In this document: positions 1-11,800 of the stretch, one piece after another
Numbering within the stretch: the first letter of the stretch is position 1
Layout of the letters: each line of letters starts with the position of its first letter
DNA from: Amphirosellinia nigrospora
Taxonomy: Eukaryota; Ascomycota; Sordariomycetes; Xylariales; Xylariaceae
Direction of reading: 5' to 3'
NCBI GenBank assembly: GCA_004123355.1
Contig: SCHM01000002.1
Location: 10,451,569 to 10,515,568 of the forward strand
Length of the DNA stretch: 64,000 bases
Made by a program: the position numbers and the translations under genes
Notes under the pieces: generated by a model
Database searches by the model: none
Told to the model about the DNA's origin: nothing
Seen by the model: the letters and a program-made list of their open reading frames with translations, nothing else

Positions 1-226
1 CCCTTGCCATTTGGGATTTTTGGGGGCGCGAAGTGCGCTTAATAGAACCCGACAAGGGCATACATATGGGCTAATGCTGTCCGTGTGAGCTGGCAAAAGC
101 GAGGCTGCTGACGTGAGCCGGCATACGTCCCACACGGGAGAGCAACCAACAGAGATGGGCTTTGAGGGCGAGTTTTCTTCGTTCGTATCTTCTGCACAAA
201 ATTCACAAATCCATGTAGTAGAGTAA

Positions 227-262
227 GGGGGGATGGAGGGGGAGGGGGAGGTGGAGAGGGGG
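227..262 (+). repeat. G-rich tract with four G-runs of at least five
   Basis: On the plus strand four runs of five or six G lie close together (227-232, 238-242, 244-248, 258-262), separated by loops of 1-9 bases. This meets the usual sequence rule for a potential G-quadruplex. Whether it folds or has a role is unknown; no gene start is near enough to link it to. Confidence 0.6.
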
Positions 263-680
263 TCTGGATGTTTGCTGGGATTGAAAGGTGAAATTCTCCG
301 CCTCAACCCTCCACAGTCCAGTCCTACGCCTTTTTATTTTCCCCGTATGTGATCCGCCCACTCCCTTCCCCTTCCTACGAAAGACCTACATATAAGGTAC
401 CATACCGTGCCGTGCCGAGCCGTGCCGCAGCGATGGATGGACTCGGTTCGGTCAGCCAGCCAGCCAGCTCTACACTAGAGGTGTGCGTTTGTTGTTGTTG
501 TTGGCTCAAGCCATGTCTTGTTCCTGTTCTTTGCTTTGGGGGTTTGAATCCTACTCCCGGTTCCGCGGTGTAGATAATGTTGGTGAACCGGAGAAAGGCA
601 TGACCACCCTACTACTTTTACTTTTTAAGTGCCGTGCCGCAACCGTCATCATCCAAACCGAGACTCCCTGACGCCATGTC

Positions 681-704
681 GATCTATCTCTCTATCTATC
701 TATA
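681..704. repeat. TATC/TCTA microsatellite
   Basis: Short imperfect tetranucleotide repeat of ATCT units. It lies in intergenic DNA and probably marks slippage only. Confidence 0.7.
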
Positions 705-1192
705 TGACTGTTAAGTAAGCAGAGTAGCTATCGTTACATGGAAAAAAGCCACAGCGGCAAACGTCGCGACATAAGTTACCGAGGTTCTTACGAGAGCGTC
801 ACACACCACTTAGTCTTGTGTATCACGTATTAGTGAGAATTAAGTGGTGAAAAAGAATAGAAGACAACAACAAAAGTACAAAGGTGCAGAGAGGGAAAAA
901 TGACGTTGATGTAACCCTGATAGCAAGCACACCGAGTGAGAGGGAGAGGGAAATATCACAAGACAAAAACTCATCGAGGCCCTGAGAAAAACGTGACAAC
1001 CCAAAAGTATCTGCGCCTGGCTTAAATGAGCAGTTAAAACAAGCACATAAGGTTTGTCCTTCCAGTGACACGGGGTTTTCACCAGGTAACACAGCAGAAA
1101 AAAAAAGTAAGAAAAAGCAAAAAAATAGGGGAGGATCCTTTTTGCATTGCATCTCTCACATGATCTGACACTCACTCTTACCGAGGCAAGGT

Positions 1193-1222
1193 GTCTGTCT
1201 GTCTGCCTACCTACCTACCTAT
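1193..1222. repeat. TGTC then TACC tetranucleotide tract
   Basis: About three TGTC units are followed directly by about four CTAC/TACC units. TACC/GGTA units recur through the intergenic DNA of this window. Confidence 0.7.
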
Positions 1223-2219
1223 TATTCGCAAAGCCTTATGTTGGTTGCCCCCTTTTTATGAAAATGAATAAGTGAAATCAAATGAGAGAAAGACACATGT
1301 TTTCCCTCAGGACACTACGTAATGGCCTGACTGTGGCGTGGGGTAAGGGTATGGGTAGAGTAGAGCGGAATTATTTGGATAGAGAGAGCTGTAATGGCGG
1401 AATTAGGAGGATGAGGAGGCATCTCTCAAATAATGTGAGGCTAACAACGGTTTACAGTCCCTATCCTACCCGTATGCTTATCGTAAGGCTTGGCAGCTCT
1501 CGATATGTGATTGCGTAAATGTTTCAGCATCAGGCGTGTGGTTGTTGTCGTTATAAGATAGATGCTAGATTAGATAGATAGGAACTTGAAAGTCGAGTGG
1601 CTCGCTTACACCTGATGTCTTGGTGGCTTGACGTCTTGGGTTAAAGTATCGCAGATCTTGTGTGAGAGTTACTAACGAGGCAAACTAAAAGGTCACAAGT
1701 CGCGAAATGCGAATGGGAACAATTTTCACAAATTCAACACAATTTATAATGCTCACTTTTTAAGGCATATCCATAAGTGAAATGACCATGCTATCTTAAG
1801 ACGTTCGTCCAGTTGATATACATCATGTATGAACAAAAGCTACATATGCTCCAAGTCTTGTTGCCATCCCAATAGCCATCGCAAACCCCCATGCCAACCA
1901 ACAATCCTCCAGGTCCCCGTAGCATACATACATACAAAATCCGTATCTTATGATCCGTTTTTTTTTTCAAGGCCACGTTGGGTCCGCCCGTCTCAAGAAC
2001 CATCATCCATATAATCCATGCAAGTTGGTGTTGTACAAGATCGTGACAAAAGCTGTAATACGAACGAAAGAAGCGAATGCGAAGACAAAGGGGGATACAG
2101 AAAAACCTCAGGAAAAGAACTCCATGCCATGATTGCCCATTAACCAAATATGACTCGACTCATTCCTTTTCGCATATACCATGTCAACGTAAAAAAGAGG
2201 AAATCAAAAAGCGCATATA

Positions 2220-4861
2220 CTAAAACATAATCCATTCCACCTCGATGCCAGGGCCGCCGATGCACTTAGTCCAGTTGAAGGGACCTGTCCTAGCGCCTAA
2301 CTTGCTGCCAGGCGACGTGACGTCATTGGTGTGCCAAAGGCGCTCCAATACATCCATAGCAGCCATGTTGTTCATGTAGCCACTACGAGACATGATGTCG
2401 CGGCATTTATTGCGTATGATGTTCTGCTGTAGCTCGTTGACGCACTCACTGCCTGCCACGAAAAGGGGCCAGAGGAGGAATTTCTCGGCACCGCTGCCGG
2501 CTTCGAGCGAGGTGGCATAGTAGATAACTTGACTAACCAGGTTCCGGAAGTTATTGTGGTTAGAAGGGATATTCGGAGATGCTAGCCGCTCAATGTAAAG
2601 TAAAGCCGCGTATCGGAAAGCCTCTGATAGGAAGTTCACGTCACGAATTTGATTTTGGGAAGCTGTGTTGGGAAGAGAGGTAGCTAGACGCTGGGCGTCA
2701 AACTCCCAAGTCTGGAGAGCCGTATGAGCTTCTTTCCATTCTCGCCAGAAATTGGAACGATGGTTGTCGAAAGGTGGCGAACCGAGGCCGGAGGAAATAA
2801 TCTCCTCGTCGTCAAATTTTGTTGCAAATCCATTACCATCATAGCGGTGTGTCGTGCCAAAGAAGCTCCCGGGCTCCTGCTTGAGATGTGCCATTGGCGA
2901 GCCCAATGGAGAAAATGTGATTGGGGTGTCACCTCGGTCGTTAGGAGTTGTGGCCACATTCTGAACCGGTCGGTTCTGAGACAGCAGGTTTAAGCGTCCT
3001 AATTTGTGAATGATCTGGAAAAGCTCACGATCGCAGCCAACTAGATTCTCGGCACCGGGAGGGAGGAGGGTGGTTTCTGCAGAGATTCCGAGGAAGGAAG
3101 TAGTCAATTGGGCTTCTCGGTCGTTGATGCTGGCAGAAATGGAGTCAAAATAGGTAAAGATAGCTTCCATCCAAGCGGACTGGCGGGAACCCTGTAGGTT
3201 GACAGAATTTCGCATGCTCAGGATTTTCTTGACCCCCGCAAATTGAGTATGGAATTTTGCCACCCCTGACTCAACCATCCGGTAATGGCATAGGAGTAGG
3301 ATGGTGGCGAGAACAGAATCATGGCATGCTTTTGACGGGTCGTTAAGCTGCAAATTCAACAATGGACAGCAAGGTTCCGGTGATCGTGTTCTTCAGACAG
3401 AGAGCGATCGTCCGTGTGCACGTCGGAAAGATGATCAGTGCCACCATTTTCTGTCGCCGCCAACGGGGAGTTCCTGGTGTGTTGACCAAGACTTAGCCTT
3501 CGCTTCATCCTGAGATTACAGGCGGACAGTGCACAAATAGCATGTTGGAGGCTTCGGCTACTCGACGCTAGCCGCAGAATGTGTTCTCGATAGGGATTGT
3601 TGGGCCCGTCAATGAGGACGAGGGATGGGCACATGATATTTTCGTAGTAGTCCATGAAGAAGGGCAGCTTATTAATGAGATCATGGCTAACCTGTAGCGG
3701 GTGGCTCTCGTAGGAGGGGTGTGGATGGGAATTCACATCGTCGTCTCGAGAGTTCGAATGAGCCCAGAAAGGACCACCTGTGGAGTGCGGGCTGGTGCTG
3801 TAAGAGTCCATCTCCGGAACGCCTAGCAACCGTCAGTCACCGCGACTCGTTTATCACAGGGTTTAAAAGTAGCTCTTACTCAACGTGTCGCTGTCCGAGA
3901 TCAGCCTTGGGCCCATGTGAGGCTCGAAAGAGTCGTGATGTGAGCCAAGGCTGGAGCTGTGCTCGGACGGCGCATACACGAGGCTCGGGCAGGATGTTGG
4001 CGCCCGTTGGTCGATCATGATGGCAGCTGCGGGACTCTGTGGTATAGGGGGGCTCTGGCTAGTGTAGTTCTCGTAGATAAGTGTTGGACTATGCATAAAT
4101 GGCACCTCTTCCCGCGGGAAGTTGTGTGCCATTGGTGATAACGTATAATCCACATCGCTAAGAGAGTCGACTGATGAGGACAGCGGCTCGTTCATGATGG
4201 GATAATGGTTCAAGGAGGTGTTTAGCTTGTGGAATCTTGGATGCTCATGATGTGTGCTCATGTGGCCGGCGTATGCGGGAAGACTGCCCCATGCCGTGTG
4301 TGATACCGTCACAGGCGGCTCGGCCTGTGAAAATCTGGGATACTCTGGGTACGTCGCATAGGGAGTGGTAGGAACCGAAGTGCCATGATGCATGCCGATT
4401 TCGACACCGTCTCGTTGATGATGCCTCCGTACCGCCTCTTCCGGGTTATGCCACTGGCTCGGGGTCACGGCAGAGCTTGCTCTCGCCCGTGTTGCCGCCT
4501 TTTTTGTCACGGGCGCAACGGGGGGCGCCTTGGCAATAGGCAGAGAGAGACCCCGAAGCTTGCCCCGACTCGCCACCCAAACTCCCCATGTCAGCTGTGT
4601 CTTATAGCCAGAACAGTCGTTTCCTATTTCCAAACATTGCGAGCAGTACGGCCGCCGGCGATCGCATTTTTGGTTCCTCTTGATGCATGTGAAGCAATCA
4701 TCCGCAGCTCCTCCGGCGGGGGCTCTTCTTCTGCGTTTACGGGCCGCCTGTACGTCCTTGGCCGCGTTCGACTGTGGAGGGCCGGAGACAGTCATGTCTG
4801 CGCAATGTAAAGTACTATGATGGGATATTCGAGGGAATGTAACCTGCTTTCGTTCAAGCAC
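2220..4861 (-). CDS. Zn2Cys6 transcription factor
   Basis: Predicted nuclear DNA-binding regulator of about 860 residues. A Zn(II)2Cys6 cluster lies near residues 55-82 (CFTCIKRNQKCD followed by YCSQCLEIGNDC), preceded by a basic KRRRR stretch. A conserved tail with CSGYKTQLTWG and SRGKLRGLSLPI follows the cluster. The middle is Ser/Pro/His-rich. The C-terminal two thirds resembles the fungal-specific transcription factor domain 2 family, with the motif SVLATILLLCHYRMVESG. Exon 1 runs 4861-3880, then an intron 3879-3823 with GTAAGA donor and CTAG acceptor, then 3822-2220. The frame shifts by one base near 3362, between HRNLAV and LLNLQLNDP; the cause is probably a missing base, although a 74-base intron with a weak donor is possible. 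An internal Met about 22 codons in is an alternative start. The target genes are unknown. Confidence 0.85.
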
Positions 4862-5400
4862 GTGTATGGGTAAATTCGAAGGCCGGAAGGGTTGCTATCT
4901 CTGGACTCAAGCAAGGGCTAAGGAGTCTGGGCAGTCAAGGACAAGCAAATCGACTGGTGTGGGTAAATAGCATTAATATGGAAAAAGCTGGATGACAAGA
5001 CTCGAGGGCGAGAGGTCATATAGACACTGCATGAGAAGGGGCTCAAAGGCGGGATGTGAGTGCTAGGCTCGAGATATAAGTCAAGATGTGTGCCTCTCTT
5101 GCTCAACCCCCATGCCCCGTGCCCCATCCCAGGCCCCATGGACATGAACCTGGGCAGGGAATGGACATGGACATACCCATGCCGTTCAACGGTACCTGTC
5201 TTCTCACTCACAACACCACTCGGAAACAAGCAACGCCTCCATCGACAACTGCCCGCCCCACCATGTCTAGCGCGCGCAGGTTACGGCAGAGGACGAAAGA
5301 ACAGAGGTACACATGCAAGACTCATAGCTCAAGAGTGCAAGGTAGTGTAAGTTAGCGCAAGAATCGACCGTCCAGGGCCAGGATTGCCAGGACCAGCATG
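4862..5400 (-). promoter_or_regulatory. Upstream region of the Zn2Cys6 gene
   Basis: Promoter and 5' leader of the regulator by position only. CATG/CCATGG-containing and CCCC-rich stretches occur around 5100-5190. No specific binding site was identified. Confidence 0.35.
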
Positions 5401-8400
5401 GGACCCGCTAGTGCAGGAGGCGATAGCAAGGGTACCCGGTCGTTGTACCTCCAGTGGCTCACGGAAACAGACGAGACGAGATTGTTAGTGAGATGGGATA
5501 CCCGTGGTGAGCCTCTAGCAAGCTTCTGACTCTTCTTGCCCTCGATCAAGATGGGGGGTTTGCTCGGGGGGCCCGCGCTAATGAAAGGAGGGGGAGCGAA
5601 TGAGGGCGTCGGAATCCCGAGTGGATAGCCACACTCTCTGCGATCAGCGGGAATACTTTGGTGGAGAAGAACGGCGACTAGGGTGCCCTGCAGGACTACT
5701 GCGATGCAAAGACGGACGGGGGTTCTGCAGAGACTTGATCGCATGTACCTACATGGTGTTGCTTGATGGATGGATTCCAGGTATCCATCCATTCCCATTC
5801 TGCTCGACCAAGTCTCCGAGTTACCTACGAGCCAGCGAGCGAGACGGGGGCCATGTCATGTAAGTAAGTATGCCGTAGCAGTAGGTATACTTACCGACTC
5901 TCTCACTTGCACGTACCTACATATTAGTAGATAGATCTGGCGACCAGGGCTAGCGGAGACTGTTCACCCGACGTGATGATACGTCGGATAGAAATACACG
6001 ACTGGCTGGCTGACTGGCTGGTCGTTCACTGTTTATGCCAACAACTTCCACATCACGGGCGCTTGGCGCCTGCTGCCTACCCAATGTGAGCGCGTTGAGG
6101 CTTGGGGATAAACCGGAGAACGGCCTTTGAGTGGTGGTGGAGGAGGGTCAGAGGACAGAAGAATACAGCAGGCCGTAGTAGTGACGCTAGTGGTGGGAGG
6201 AACTGCGCGCTACTCCTATGGTGAGGAGCGAGCAAGATGAAAGGGTATGTGTGGCTGATGAAGCTATGCCATACTGGTACCGTACCTACGGCAAGTGATT
6301 ACAGTTGGTGTATTGTATATATGCACATCTAAGCCATTGCGCGAGGTACTTTAACGGGCACCTTGGGCCATCAGCCTGTGCTGTGCTGTATCTGCTGCCA
6401 CCAAAAGCTTGCCTTGTCGTACCGCCAATATTATGCTTCTCATTGCCCGTTGTTATGGTCTTGTCTCTCGAACTCGGACTCGAACTACATCTATGCACTA
6501 AAGATTGATTGATAACGAGACAGCGTATAAAGATCACAAAGCCAGAGAGGTACTTCAGGTGTACTAGTTAATCAAGTCGACCGTGAATCCACGACTGCTC
6601 CGCATATTTGGAATATTTTGGGCTTTTTGGACTTATTTTAGTGATGTGTACAGCAAAAGCGTTGCACACGCTATGCTGGCGCTCGCTGCTTGTTATGGCC
6701 CGTGTTACCCCTGCCTCGTTACCCCGTCAAGAATACCTAACCTACCTACTGAGTAGAGCCTGAAGACCGTCTGCGGGATGGTTAGGATCATCGTAAGGAG
6801 GGGATCGCTCTCTAGTGCAATGCATTGATATGGAAATGCACTTTTCGATCTCCCTGTTGCTTGCCATGCCCTCTCCTTTGGTCAATCGACTCGGCCTCAT
6901 CCCGGAGATTTCTTAATGCCTCGGCTGCATCTGCCTCTCATGCCACATCGCATAGCCTCACGAAGCTCAATCGCCCTGAGGATTCTACATTAAACGCTCG
7001 GTTGAACGACAAGTGAAACATCTCGCCAGCGTCTTCTTCTGCCTTGTACCCTCCTCTGGTCTCTAGATAGCGGGGCCCGCCGTTGAACTACCGACGGCGA
7101 GTCTACATGTCATGATGGAATTCTAAACGACAGGAAGAGGGTCAATCGTGGCGGTGTCGCCGTCCCGTTATCTGTTGAGCTATCATTAGAAACGGCTTTG
7201 CGCGAGAGGATTCACAAGCAGCGCAGTGGCCGCGGCAAGATTGGACCCCCCTGGCAGCCTAGATTAAACATCCGAGATCGTCGCGCTCTCGACAGACGAG
7301 GGTGGAACTGTAGAAAGGGTCCATTCCCTCGCCCCTGAAAGGCTATTAATTATCATTCGCATGACAATTGTTTAAACATATGTTGACCGATAAAGTGGCC
7401 GGGACTTGACGGAACATCACGATGACAAGACGGGACAAGAATAGGGTATCCATCCAATAGATATGCCTATCCACTACCACTACACCAGGCCACATCTCGG
7501 TGCTCACAAGCCAGTGTGCCATGATAAGCAAGTACACCACGATGTACTTAGATTTACTGGGGGTTGAGCGCCCTGCAACGTTTGATTCCGAGCTGTCACG
7601 ACCACTGACTTGCAGCGAAGATCCCAAAGCCTCATCGGTTAAGCGGCACCACAACATTATCGGCGTAGTACCCATGTATCAAAGAAGTGTGTGTTAAGTG
7701 ATCATCAGGGCACTTCTCTCAGCAGCAATTATAACAACCAGCATAGGTCGAGTATACTTACCCAACACAATCCCCCCACCGATATTTTGTGGTTAAGGTG
7801 AACGAGCTACTTACACACATTAGACTAGTATAGTTTTTAGTGTCGGCCAACTCGCTGGTCTTGGCACATCCACTCAAGAGATAACCTACTGGCTGGCTTC
7901 AAAACCGGTTGAATGTTTCTGCTTACTGTTTGCAACCCGCTGCGACTTGGGGAGAGAATGTTGTACGCCAATATATCCCAATAATGAGGGTGTTATTATG
8001 TAGGTGGGTATAGTGTACTGGCAGACAGCCATGTTAAGAAGCATTATGAGCTGTGTATTACAATCATTATAGAAGTGTGTGTCGTGAAATAGACTATAGG
8101 AGTTCTTAAAGTGTGGGTTACACCGTCATTCAGCGCCACCAACCTGTTACCCCACGACACCGATATGCAGCTATCCAAGAATTCGGACAGCCTGGATGAT
8201 GTTATGTAGGCATGCGTCTGCAGTCCTCAGCTACTAAGCTAGAGAACGGTCATTTGACATCTTCACATGGAACAGAAAGCCTGTTTGCTCTCTTGGGTTT
8301 CCATATAATAAGAGTGTGCGCAGCTTGAACCTGTTACTGCATTGCCAAGTCCTAAGTGTAGGTAAGTGTACTACTATAAATCTGTGGGAACTTCATTTCG

Positions 8401-8802
8401 ATATTGCATTCACAAGTGGCATAGATTAGTATCAGCGAAGTAAACCGTTTCCAGTGCACGTGCGTAGTCATCTGTAAGCAGGAGCATGTTGCTGTTTGCT
8501 GTCAGGAGGTCGCCAGGAGGTGTGCAATTAATATAGACCATCCACCTGAGAAGAAAACAGATGGCGTATGTCTCTGATGACAGGTTTTGATGTGTCCAAT
8601 AGCCTGGCTTCCGCGAGCTGACAAGATATTGACGTGAGGTTTAATTTATGATAATCACGCATTGCCAGTGGTCCATGGTCATCACGAGAATTCTCGAGTG
8701 CTGATCATAGAGTATATGGGTGTAGTGTAAGCCTTAATAACATTCACGAATTGCATGCAAGCTTTGGACGGGTAAGCTGGAAGCCATAAATATGTCGCAA
8801 AT

Positions 8803-8830
8803 TCGCTGCTGTGATTTGCCACAGCAGCGA
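8803..8830. repeat. Perfect 11-bp inverted repeat (hairpin)
   Basis: The arms TCGCTGCTGTG and CACAGCAGCGA are exact reverse complements separated by the 6-base loop ATTTGC. It lies in the gene-poor region. It could be a transcribed hairpin, a protein-binding palindrome or chance. Confidence 0.7.
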
Positions 8831-11800
8831 CATCAAGGTCATTCGGTGCCTTGAAGACGGCAGACGTCAGTCACACGGGAATATGAGAGAACTGAATCGG
8901 TAACGCTAAAACTACCTAATTTTCCTGATCGGACACCTTCGGCAGGCTCTCCTATTAGTCTTGACGAAACCCTGGGCTGTCCTACTCCACGCACATCAAA
9001 TAGCATATCCCTATCAACACAATCGTTGATGACGATGTGGGTTAAGTACTAGTCTACGCAGAAATGGTTTCCATCTCGCTATCGCCTGATATTGGGTACA
9101 ATACATAATTAAGTGGATGAGCGAGCGCTATGGAAACTGACCTTTAGTTGTTGTTGGTTTTCTTAGGCTTCCGTCGAGCTTCCATCGTTATCTTGGACCC
9201 CCATCGTTCTGTTCCATGCAGCTCCCGCTTTGGGACAACACCGCTGCCAGAGGGTGATGGACAAGCCACCTACATCAATGTTTTTTTCTCGACAACGATT
9301 TGGATACGGGATGGCATGGTTCATGTAGTTGCGATGAGGTTTTCGGGCATTTAGCCGTGAAAGGCAAAGCAGAGCCCATCCCAGTCTTTTGCATCCTGCA
9401 GCTAGGTTAGCTTCCTAGGCAGGGGATTTCTTGTGCCCTCGCATTCCAAACTCCAAGTCGGAGGTGATTTGCGAAACCATCAAGCGCACGAAATGAAGCT
9501 AACGGCGCCCGCCGACTCTCTAGCAACGCGGCCGGATTCCCTAAAGTATACAACCCCAAACCGTTATTACATACTTAGGCGTAGATACGGATACGAAATA
9601 CTATGTATTAATGGTAGGTGGTCCACCCGAGACAACTGTTACTCCCGACACCGAATATCACACATCTTAACCATTCTTTAACACTATTATGTACTTACAC
9701 AGAACGGTGGAATTTGGCTCTGCGAGTTGGCGCCTCTAACTCCCACAAACATGACACTACGCCACCATATTCATTCTACTCACCTCCATACCATTGATAT
9801 GCCTTGCCTAGTAGCATAGTTTGTTCTCGGCTGAGAATTTCGCAGGCTTCGGTGTTTTCACCTCGGGAGGAACGTGCCGACTTGCCAACACCTACATCGT
9901 AACTAGCATACGCCAATGCAGTATAAAGCAGGGCTCGGAGTACTACTCTAGCAAACATCTAGGCGATGTTAGATCATGCCGGCTAGTAATCCATAGATTT
10001 GTAGAATGAATCGTCTCTCACCTAGTCGACAGCCAGATTGCGTCTATAGATAGCTCGTTGCTAGGGCGCAGTTGGGCAGAAACGTGAGTGGTTCGAAACA
10101 CCACGCTTAACAGTTGCGTCTGTAATATATAAAATCGGTATATACCCCACCGACCAATCCAACACTACCCAAGTACGCTACCCACGATAATGATGCCACC
10201 TCAGGCCGGCCAACTACCAACACTAATAACACGGCACAGTGGTAGAGCCGGCGAGATCAATCACGCCAGCCCTCCGCCGAATAAGCAAGCAAACAGACCC
10301 ACGTCTTCCAGAATAAACGAGGTGCAAAGGAAGAACTCAACAATGCCGCGACAGCTCTTGGCTTGCGTTCTGCGCGGTGATGAGCAGGCCTCTTCATGCA
10401 AATCAATTCAATTGACGCGACGGCAGCGATGCGGGAGCTAAGCGATGGATGAATTGACGGCTGGCTGGCCCGCCACCGCAATGCAATAACACACTGCAGC
10501 GTGACACTGCTTTGCTGCCGCACGTTTTCTTCTCAACCTTTTTCAACCTTCTCGAAGCCTTCCACATCTGGTCACCTGGCCGTGCAAATGACCATCTCCC
10601 TTTGCGACTTCATTCCGCCCCCATACTATAGGTCGGCGACCTACCGCGCTAAGTCAGGAATTGTTTGAATTCCAGATCCCTGAGATCGGTCACTGCCGAG
10701 TGTCAACGCTAGCATTGGAGCTAGAAGATAATGGGACGACTGGGCAGCAGCACGCCTCCAACAATGCGTGTAGAGTAATATTGTAGTCAAGTATAATTGT
10801 TTCGGTATACATACCCTTATACCAGCCCGCCAACCACTTCCTACATGGTTTGGGTCGCTTATGGCGTTACGTCTACCATTAGAATTATATACTATGTAGT
10901 CTACATGCAACACAGACACATGTGCAGTAGACGACACTTACACAGGCACGCACATGCAGGCGAGCCCAGGTACGGCACGACGAACGGGCCGTAAATGCAA
11001 AAGAATGGTAGCCGGTCTAATTCAAGAGCTTCTTTATTGTTATATTGCAACTTGCTGGAATGCCTCCAATGGTAGGTAGGCATTTGCAGTTGTCATGTCC
11101 ATCTCCTCAGCAACCCTGAAAAGTATTACTAGCAATGCCCTGCATTGCTCTCTCGTAAAAATGACAAACTACAGGAGAATTGAGCGCCCAAAAAGCCCCC
11201 GTTCTGACCTTGTACATGCAGCGGTGCCGACAGTAGTACTACTAGTGTAGTAACAAGTTACAAATTAACATTGAAGAGTAGGACCCAAGGTGTAATTACT
11301 AACCTCCGTGTATACCAACTGGGCAGCAAGCCCGAAGCCACATGTAGACCAGTAGCTGCACCTGGCCAATTTTCGAGTGGCTTGGGCGATTAGGTGAGGG
11401 GTACTTCGGAGTACTTGATTCAAAGTACCGACTCCTTGGCGGTCGACGCTAGAAGAACTGAAGAAGCCTGCATAGAACCAGGCTAAGGTAGGTGGTGTGA
11501 ACGCTGTGCGGCTACACTTTACAGGGCAACTTCAGGGCTCATGCCCGGCATGTCAGTACCCGCTAACAAGCTCTGCTGGGCGACCGCCTCTCCCGCCCTC
11601 GTTGACCAATCTCATTTGCGGGAATCTCTGTAACGGGCGCCCGTTCGCTCTGGGCTAGAGCCGAGCTAAGCTGATAAGGTGGTAGCTAGTACGCTACGCT
11701 AGCCAACCGCCGGGGCCTAGGACGCGCCTAACCGTAAATGGCTCTTTTCCCTCTGTCCCTCGGCTGGATCAAATCAACCACCGAAGCTCGAAGCTCGATG

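Larger units (their letters stand above)
1..2219. other. Intergenic, no gene seen
   Basis: No coding region with recognisable protein features was found. The open frames present are short and rich in Phe, Leu and Ser from pyrimidine tracts. The stretch contains a G-rich tract near 227-262, a TATC/TCTA microsatellite near 681-704, a TGTC/TACC tract near 1193-1222, and poly-A or poly-T runs. Its right part probably includes the 3' untranslated region of the minus-strand Zn2Cys6 regulator that ends at 2220. Confidence 0.6.

Noticed and set aside
5352-5798. 148-codon minus-strand open frame
   Set aside because: No motif, mixed low-complexity composition, no splice or start context; likely chance.
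6825-7016. Faint helical peptide (AEALRNLRDEAESID) on the minus strand
   Set aside because: Very short, interrupted by stops, and not enough to name a family or call a relic.
10060-10110. Possible tRNA T-arm (GGTTCGAAAC)
   Set aside because: The flanking bases do not form a T-stem and no acceptor or anticodon arms could be found.
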